A DNA stretch of 12,360 nucleotides from CAYRMV01 sp964425255 (GTDB lineage: Bacteria; Bacteroidota; Bacteroidia; Flavobacteriales_D; Crocinitomicaceae). The stretch lies in the NCBI GenBank assembly GCA_964425255.1, contig CAYRMV010000099.1, positions 1-12,360 of the forward strand, in the 5' to 3' direction. Below the pieces are notes generated by a model, which worked only from the letters and a program-made list of their open reading frames with translations, did not search any database and was not told the origin of the DNA. Shown piece after piece: positions 7,517 through 12,360 of the stretch (the stretch's first letter is position 1; each line of letters begins with the position of its first letter). The position numbers and the translations under genes were made by a program.

Positions 7517-8755
7517 ATGAAAAAGACCATTATAGTAGCTATATCATTTCTTTTGATGTTCTCCAGCCTTGCTCAGAACAGAATAATCTTGAACAACAAT
7601 GGTTATATCGTAATTGACAATTCAGCCAAAATAGTTTTGGAGAATTCCAATACAAATGCAATCACAGTTCAAGGTACAGGAGGAAATATTGTTTCGGAAA
7701 ACCAAGAAGACGAAGTAATTTGGTTAATTGGAAATGCTTCTGGTCTGTATTCTATTCCTTGGACTACAACTCCAGTGTCACAAGGAGGCAATGGGACAAA
7801 AATTCCAATGACCATGAACATTAGTGCTGCTGGCAATAATGCTGGACGGTTCAATTTTTCTACTTACGAAACTACAACTGATTCAAATGCTCCTTACCCA
7901 AGTGGTGTCACTACAATGAATAGCGGAAGTTCAGATGGAAGTCTATTTACTGTGGACCGTTTTTGGAAATTGGATAATTCGAGTTACACAACTAAACCAG
8001 CTGCTGTTTTATCGTTTGTTTACGATGACAATACGAATGAAATTGGAGGATCGAACTCGATTGTGGAATCCTCACTAGTAGCGCAGCGATGGAATTCTAC
8101 AATATCATCTTGGGAAGGACTAACATTTGGAAGCACCAATGCCGCAACAAACACAACTAATGGAGTTGTTGTAACTGGAGCAAACTTTTTTCCGATTTGG
8201 ACTTTAGTGAATGGCTTGACACCTCTTCCTGTCGAATTAATTGAACAATGGGTAAAAGCAACTGAATGTCGTCAAGTCATTTTATGGACCGTAGCAAGTG
8301 AAACTAATGCGTCTCATTATCGAATTGAGGTTTCAATAGATGCAGAAAATTGGACGTCCCTAGGAACTGTTCCAGCACAGGGAACAACGCAAAATCAAAT
8401 GACCTACTCTTATGAAGACTTTACTCATAGAACGGATTCTTACTGGTACTACAAAATTGTACAGGTTGATCATAACGGTCAGGTGCGAGATTTTCAACCA
8501 ATGGTGGCCAAAAATGATTGTTTGAATACATCATTAATTTCAGTTTACCCGAATCCATTTTTCGATCAAGTTTCAGTTTTCTCGCCTTCAAAAGCCACAA
8601 TTACAATTGAAGATATGAATGGAAAATTAGTCATTGAAACAACCTTGTCTGAAGGCACTAGCAATTTGAACCTTGCTCAGTTAGCTCCAGGAGTGTATAC
8701 GCTGTGTGTTATCAATGATAAAAATCAAAAAGTTCAAAAACTACTGAAGCTTTAA
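7517..8755 (+). CDS. Secreted protein with T9SS type A sorting domain
   Basis: 412 residues. Residues 1-19 are a signal peptide (ends SLA before QNRI). Residues 20-230 are a secreted region rich in Asn, Thr and Ser that I do not recognise. Residues about 236-330 (PLPVELIEQW, VILWTVASETNASHYRIEVS, YYKIVQVD) match the fibronectin-III-like segment often found before T9SS domains. Residues about 342-412 form the sorting domain, with the ISVYPNPFFDQVSV start, the IEDMNGKLV middle and the NLAQLAPGVYTLCV/VQKLLKL end. The protein should cross the outer membrane by the type IX system and stay on the surface or be released. The gene starts 4 bases after the stop of the fibre gene at 4651, so the two are almost certainly co-transcribed. 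The export route is clear; the biochemical role is unknown. Confidence 0.88.
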   Translation: MKKTIIVAISFLLMFSSLAQNRIILNNNGYIVIDNSAKIVLENSNTNAITVQGTGGNIVSENQEDEVIWLIGNASGLYSIPWTTTPVSQGGNGTKIPMTMNISAAGNNAGRFNFSTYETTTDSNAPYPSGVTTMNSGSSDGSLFTVDRFWKLDNSSYTTKPAAVLSFVYDDNTNEIGGSNSIVESSLVAQRWNSTISSWEGLTFGSTNAATNTTNGVVVTGANFFPIWTLVNGLTPLPVELIEQWVKATECRQVILWTVASETNASHYRIEVSIDAENWTSLGTVPAQGTTQNQMTYSYEDFTHRTDSYWYYKIVQVDHNGQVRDFQPMVAKNDCLNTSLISVYPNPFFDQVSVFSPSKATITIEDMNGKLVIETTLSEGTSNLNLAQLAPGVYTLCVINDKNQKVQKLLKL

Positions 8756-8772
8756 TTAATAAAGAAGATATT

Positions 8773-10449
8773 ATGACCAGAATTAAACTTGTTTTTCAGC
8801 TAATTGCACTTGCCATTTGTACTCTGGGGTCAAAAAGTGCTGTGTCACAAACCTACACTACCACAATCAATTGGCAAAGTAAGATTGGAGGCTCACTTCA
8901 AGATGATCATTATCTCATTTCCAAAACGAATGATGGTGGATATATAGTTGCTGCAAATTCCAACTCCCCTATATCTGGAGATAAAACGGAGAACTCAATG
9001 GGTGGTTATGATTACTGGATCATAAAACTGGATGCCAATGGAGTGATAGAATGGCAAAATACGATTGGCGGAACTGGTCAAGACTTTGCGTATGCCGCTC
9101 ATCAAACCTCAGATGGAGGATATCTCATAGGCGGGCAATCGGATTCAGGAATTTCAGGCGACAAAACTGAAAACTCGTTCGGCGATTCAGATTATTGGAT
9201 AGTAAAATTAGATGCATCTGGTGTGGTGCAGTGGGACAAAACCATTGGAGGTTCTGACTTGGACGAAGTCTTTTCTTTTCAACTCACTTCCGACGGTGGT
9301 TGCGTTGTTGGAGGGAATTCCTATTCTAACATTTCAGGTGTCAAAACGGAAAACAATATTGGGCAGGCTGACTACTGGATTGTGAAATTGGATGGATTGG
9401 GCAATCTTGTTTGGCAGAACACTATTGGCAGTTCAGATTACGATGGTCTTAGCTATCTGGTTGAAGCGTTGGATAATAGTTTCTATGTTGCAGGTTATTC
9501 TGATGGGAATATTTCTGGTGATAAAACGGAAAACTCCAACGGAGGGTCTGATTTGTGGATACTTAAACTAAATAGTTCAGGAAGCATAATTTGGCAGAAT
9601 ACTATCGGAGGAAGCGCTTCTGACGATGTATATGCTATTGAACGAACAGCGGATGGAGGTTGTATCCTTGCCGCAAATTCAAGCTCTAATATCTCAGGTG
9701 ATAAAACTGAAAACAATATCGGTTTTGGTGATATATGGGTCATTCAATTAGATGCGAATGGAAACATTCAATGGCAAAACACCATTGGTGGAACTGCTGG
9801 AGATGCGGCATCCATGATTCTTCAAACCTCAGAAGGAGAATACATTATTGGAGGTTATTCTGTATCTAACATCTCAGGAGATAAAAGTGAAAATGGATAC
9901 GGATCGTTTGACTCGTGGGTGGTAAAGTTAGATGATTTGGGTAATGTGCTATGGGATAAAACATTAGGTGGCACTGGATTTGATTTTGTTTACAGCCTCT
10001 TAGCAGTATCTGATGGAGAATATCTTATTTCAAGTGTTTCCAATTCTACTATTTCTGGAAATGTAACGGAGAATTCCATTGGTCAGAACGATATCTGGTT
10101 GGTCAATCTTTTGGAATGCGAACTGGCTACCTTGTCGTCCATGGAACTATCATCCACTAGTATTTGTGAAGGCTCTTCAGGAACACTTAATATTACTGGA
10201 GATTTGAATGATGCCTCCTACTGGTATTTGTCAAGTGGAAGTTGTTCTGGAACATTGATTGATTCTACCGCATCATCTTCATTCAGTATTAATCCATCGG
10301 ATACAACAGAGTACTTCATATCAGGTATGGGAGGATGTGCAACTATTGTAGATACCTGCATAAGTTTAGTAGTAAATGTCTTTCCTCTGCCGTCTACTCC
10401 AACTATTTCTACAGCTGACTCAACTACTTTTAGGTTTTTTATGCCGTAA
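8773..10449 (+). CDS. Predicted seven-bladed beta-propeller secreted protein, C-terminally truncated
   Basis: 558 residues, starting 17 bases after the preceding gene and probably in the same operon. Residues 1-25 are a signal peptide (ends AVS before Q26). Residues 34-453 are seven exact 60-residue repeats, each starting W-(Q/D)-x-(T/K)-(I/L)-G and containing DGGY, ISGDKTEN and a D-x-W-(I/V)-(I/V)-K-L-D-like motif. Seven such units imply a seven-bladed propeller. An Ig-like segment follows (about 460-545: SICEGSSGTLNITG, TTEYFISG). The text PLPSTPTISTADSTTF normally leads into another Ig-like unit and finally a T9SS sorting domain. Here it runs into RFFMP and stops inside a palindromic element. 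The usual C-terminus is missing, so the protein is probably not sorted by T9SS and may be non-functional. Confidence 0.82.
   Translation: MTRIKLVFQLIALAICTLGSKSAVSQTYTTTINWQSKIGGSLQDDHYLISKTNDGGYIVAANSNSPISGDKTENSMGGYDYWIIKLDANGVIEWQNTIGGTGQDFAYAAHQTSDGGYLIGGQSDSGISGDKTENSFGDSDYWIVKLDASGVVQWDKTIGGSDLDEVFSFQLTSDGGCVVGGNSYSNISGVKTENNIGQADYWIVKLDGLGNLVWQNTIGSSDYDGLSYLVEALDNSFYVAGYSDGNISGDKTENSNGGSDLWILKLNSSGSIIWQNTIGGSASDDVYAIERTADGGCILAANSSSNISGDKTENNIGFGDIWVIQLDANGNIQWQNTIGGTAGDAASMILQTSEGEYIIGGYSVSNISGDKSENGYGSFDSWVVKLDDLGNVLWDKTLGGTGFDFVYSLLAVSDGEYLISSVSNSTISGNVTENSIGQNDIWLVNLLECELATLSSMELSSTSICEGSSGTLNITGDLNDASYWYLSSGSCSGTLIDSTASSSFSINPSDTTEYFISGMGGCATIVDTCISLVVNVFPLPSTPTISTADSTTFRFFMP
8872..10131 (+). 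repeat. Seven 180-bp (60-residue) propeller repeats
   Basis: Repeat starts are at residues 34, 94, 154, 214, 274, 334 and 394, with no indels. Every unit shows the W..T.GG start, and most show the SGDKTEN turn. Constant length with diverged DNA argues for structural constraint rather than recent expansion. Confidence 0.88.
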
Positions 10450-10497
10450 ACTGAATCAAACCAACGGTTTGAATGAAGTTTTAAGGCATAAAAAAAC
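10434..10497. repeat. 64-bp near-palindrome at the truncation point
   Basis: The left arm 10434-10452 (GTTTTTTATGCCGTAAACT) pairs with the right arm 10477-10497, with a few mismatches or bulges. Inside is a perfect hairpin CAAACC, AAC, GGTTTG (10457-10471). The T-run is on the outer left and the A-run on the outer right, the reverse of an intrinsic terminator. The stop of the propeller gene (10447-10449) lies within the left arm. It could be a repetitive palindromic element or the end of a small mobile element. Confidence 0.65.
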
Positions 10498-10697
10498 GAA
10501 TTGCGAAGCAAGTCAGTTTTCTATTGTAATGCCCCAATTACGTCCACCGCGACCGTTTAGGAAGTGTTTTTCGTGTCCAACAAGAAAAGTTCAATCATTC
10601 AATCACATCGATTGATTTTCTTTCGAAACTGATCCAAATTACTACCTATTCATTAATTTCACTATGATTGCTTCTTCAAACTTAAAATACTGCGCGT
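10450..10697. other. Intergenic stretch without a convincing gene
   Basis: About 250 bases between the truncated propeller gene and the decayed membrane gene. It holds the right part of the palindrome and then unique-looking sequence. The only open frames are short, overlap on both strands and have no recognisable product. I see no rRNA, tRNA or clear terminator. Confidence 0.6.
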
Positions 10698-11099
10698 ATG
10701 TTTATCATTTGGAGAGGTTTTGGAATCATTGTGCCGATTTTGTTCGTCGGGATTGGGTATGTGGTTTCGTTGTTTTATGACGATCGAAGGTTGGGAAACA
10801 CCGATTTGATGGGATGGACTTTGTTCTATTGTTCCATTCTTTTCCTGATTTTGGGTCTTTCATTTGCCCTGTCGTCGGAAGAGGAACGAAATTAAACAGG
10901 TAAAAAATGGACCTTGTAGCATCATACGTTTTTCTTTGTGCCAGTCTTGTTTTGGGGCATTCTTTCGCTTATTTTCTGTATTTATTTCTTGCTGATTTAT
11001 AATCCAAATTAAGAAGAAACCATCGATGCTTCACAACTCAATATCCAAGTGGAGGAACAAACAACGGTTCATTTTTACAACCCAACGGATGATTCACTC

Positions 11100-11104
11100 T
11101 ATTA
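11100..11104. repeat. Target-site duplication TATTA, left copy
   Basis: Matches 11392-11396. With one copy kept, the reading is CTC TAT TAT GTT TTC (L-Y-Y-V-F) without interruption. Confidence 0.75.
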
Positions 11105-11136
11105 ACCTCAGTTCGATTCTTAAAACAAAGTCAAAA

Positions 11137-11228
11137 TTAATTAAATAACTTAGTTACAAGGCAGATTTTAAAAGGGATAGCGAGCTATCTCGTTAAAATC
11201 TAACGAAGGAAATAAGTTGTTTAATTAA
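11137..11228. repeat. Nested stem-loop inside the MITE
   Basis: Three concentric inverted repeats: TTAATTAAATAACTT (11137-11151) against 11214-11228 with one mismatch; AGATTTTAA (11163-11171) against 11193-11201, perfect; GATAGC (11176-11181) against GCTATC (11184-11189), perfect, with a 2-base loop. Confidence 0.75.
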
Positions 11229-11279
11229 ATTCAAATGTGACTTTTCACCTCTAAACAGCAATCTACTTCCATTTTTCGC

Positions 11280-11303
11280 ATCGAAATAGCTCGCTATTAC
11301 GAT
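11280..11303. repeat. Second hairpin inside the MITE
   Basis: ATCG, A, AATAGC, TC, GCTATT, A, CGAT forms a 10-bp stem with one mismatch. Its core is the exact reverse complement of the 12-base core ATAGCGAGCTAT of the first stem-loop (11177-11188), so the two hairpins are inverted copies. Confidence 0.7.
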
Positions 11304-11391
11304 TTGAAAAATGTCGTATCTCACACCGCGCCAGCAGCACCGAAGGTAATTTACAGGTGTTTTGACAAAGTTTGAATAATCGAACTGAGGT

Positions 11392-11396
11392 TATTA
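11392..11396. repeat. Target-site duplication TATTA, right copy
   Basis: Directly follows the right inverted repeat of the element and repeats the left flank. Confidence 0.75.
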
Positions 11397-12021
11397 TGTT
11401 TTCATTGACGAGTATGGAACCAACGAAAAGGTACTCTTGGCTGATTACATGACCGATGAACAACTAACATCCGGCGAGGATAATCAAGCAAATTTGATTG
11501 CAGTTTTGGATCTCAGCGGAAATCAAACCTTGCGAATCGAACCTGAAAATCCCGATCAGTTTGACAAAAATAAGTTCAGTTTTTTCGAAGAAGATGGATC
11601 GACCTATTTCATGCGGAAAATCAAAAAACCTACGGCAGAAACTAACGATGTGGACGATGTGTGGGTTTTGTTAGATGCGCGGTATAGCTTGGCGCTAGTC
11701 GATGTTTCTTCCTTGTATGTGGATGGAACGTTAAATCGTGAATCCATTGGAAAAACCAATTGGATGGAGAAAATTTACCAAAAATACAAGGGCAATGACA
11801 TCATTCAATTGGATGTAAAAAACCCCGAAAAGCATGGAGAAATTCATGTGGTTAACCCAAATACAGGTTTTCCAGATCAAGTTTTCGGTAAAACAAAGGT
11901 GTATTTCTTGATTGATTTCATGGATGAAAAAGATTTAAGCAACAAGTATTTGTACGATGAAATTATGCGCTTGACAGAGCCCGACAGTGAATAAAATGTG
12001 TTTTTGCTTTATCTTTACCAC

Positions 12022-12360
12022 ATGGCAAAAGTAAAATCGGCATTTTTCTGTCAAAATTGTGGGTATCAAACACCCAAATGGTTGGGGAAATGTCCCTCTT
12101 GTTCGGAGTGGAACACCTTTGTGGAAGAAATCGTTGAGAAGAATTTGTCACAAGTAGTTGCTTTTTCAACGAATACAGGTCGAACGGCGAAACCGCAATC
12201 ACTTCAAGAAATTGAAAAACGCGAACAACCTCGGATGCCTTTGCATGACAAGGAATTGAACCGTGTTTTGGGCGACGGTATGGTGCCAGGATCGTTGATT
12301 TTGTTTGGTGGTGAACCAGGAATTGGTAAGTCGACCTTGATGTTGCAATTGGCTGTCACC
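12022..12360 (+). CDS. radA: DNA repair protein RadA, 5' part
   Basis: The first 113 codons of radA, running off the window end in frame. The N-terminal C4 zinc finger is complete: C10-x2-C13-x10-C24-x2-C27, within FFCQNCGYQTPKWLGKCPSC. The Walker A motif GEPGIGKS is at residues 97-104. RadA is a RecA-like, DnaB-type ATPase that promotes branch migration during recombinational repair. The usual protein is about 450 residues, so roughly three quarters lies beyond the window. The ATG at 12022 is chosen because it places the zinc finger at the normal distance from the N-terminus. It begins 27 bases after the decayed gene. TATCTTTA at 12010-12017 is one base off the -7 consensus but very close to the ATG, so the promoter is uncertain. 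Confidence 0.97.
   Translation, partial: MAKVKSAFFCQNCGYQTPKWLGKCPSCSEWNTFVEEIVEKNLSQVVAFSTNTGRTAKPQSLQEIEKREQPRMPLHDKELNRVLGDGMVPGSLILFGGEPGIGKSTLMLQLAVT

Larger units (their letters stand above)
11105..11391. mobile_element. 287-bp MITE-like element with terminal inverted repeats
   Basis: The ends are inverted repeats: 14 perfect bases (ACCTCAGTTCGATT at 11105-11118, complement at 11378-11391), extending to 32 bases with 27 matches (11105-11136 and 11360-11391). The flanks carry a 5-bp direct repeat TATTA (11100-11104 and 11392-11396), read as the target duplication. There is no transposase gene or long open frame inside, so it would need an enzyme supplied in trans. Because the ends read TATTA-ACC and GGT-TATTA, a duplication of 2 or 3 bases with slightly longer inverted repeats is also possible. 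Exact frame restoration supports the insertion itself. Confidence 0.85.
10698..11994 (+). pseudogene. Decayed membrane-protein gene with three stops and a MITE insertion
   Basis: A single frame runs from the ATG at 10698 to 11104 and resumes at 11392 once the 287-bp insertion and one target duplication are removed. The repaired gene is 1005 bases (334 residues plus stop). In-frame stops interrupt it: TAA 10893-10895, TAG 10917-10919 and TAA 11010-11012. The encoded order is two transmembrane segments (residues about 4-26 and 38-58), a third (FFFVPVLFWGILSLIFCIYF, about 10929-10990), then a soluble domain starting VHFYNPTDDSLY, which joins YVFIDEYG after the insertion. The intact C-terminal part (from about 11395, first ATG 11449) keeps 182-200 open codons. 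I do not recognise the family with certainty; I infer a membrane-anchored protein of unknown role. The first 65 codons could still make a small two-helix membrane peptide. Confidence 0.75.

Noticed and set aside
10434..10497. Intrinsic terminator after the propeller gene
   Set aside because: The hairpin is flanked by T on the left and A on the right, so no U-run follows the stem on either strand.
10376..10615. 79-codon plus-strand open frame over the palindrome
   Set aside because: It starts inside the propeller gene in another frame and crosses the palindrome. Its product has no recognisable domain.
10907..11002. 31-codon hydrophobic open frame starting ATGGACCTTGTAGC
   Set aside because: It overlaps the decayed gene in another frame, and its hydrophobicity follows from the T-rich third membrane segment. 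There is no independent support.
11137..11228. Integron attC site
   Set aside because: There is nested dyad symmetry, but the GTTRRRY/RYYYAAC boxes in the proper arrangement are absent, and no integrase or cassette is present. It lies within the MITE.

Overview
The window looks like chromosomal DNA from a Bacteroidota species, probably Flavobacteriales. The evidence is low G+C, a recognisable T9SS type A C-terminal sorting domain, perfect TAnnTTTG promoter elements, start codons without clear Shine-Dalgarno sequences, and surface proteins typical of the group. A Fluviicola/Crocinitomicaceae-like host is my guess from general knowledge, not something the sequence proves. The assembly has one 100-N gap (2902-3001).

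Layout, all on the + strand. (1) 70-1683 encodes a membrane-anchored TPR/coiled-coil protein with a C-terminal LuxR-like helix-turn-helix. (2) 1767-4542 encodes a large exported fibre-like protein: near-identical 128-residue tandem modules, a YadA-head-like repeat segment, and a C-terminal S74 self-cleaving chaperone domain with a coiled coil. The N gap falls inside its repeats. (3) 4651-7512 encodes a paralogous fibre with two long arrays of 17-residue beta-roll repeats and no S74 domain. (4) 7517-8755 encodes a T9SS-sorted protein, 4 bases after the fibre gene. (5) 8773-10449 encodes a predicted seven-bladed propeller protein whose C-terminus is cut short where a palindromic element begins. 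(6) 10450-10697 has no gene. (7) 10698-11994 is a decayed membrane-protein gene with three in-frame stops and a 287-bp MITE-like insertion. Removing the insertion and one copy of its 5-bp target duplication restores the reading frame exactly. (8) 12022 to the window end is the start of radA.

How the parts may work together. Genes 4651, 7517 and 8773 look like one transcription unit. The two fibre genes each have their own predicted promoter. The same 17-bp motif, an 11-bp-period direct repeat (GTTACC/GTAACC, 5 bases, GTTACC), lies 32-33 bases upstream of a perfect TAnnTTTG element in both cases. This suggests that a common activator controls both fibre genes. The TPR-HTH protein encoded next door is a candidate, but this is inference only.

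The right part of the window (10430-11400) is a zone of decay and small-element insertion between the surface-protein cluster and the conserved radA gene.
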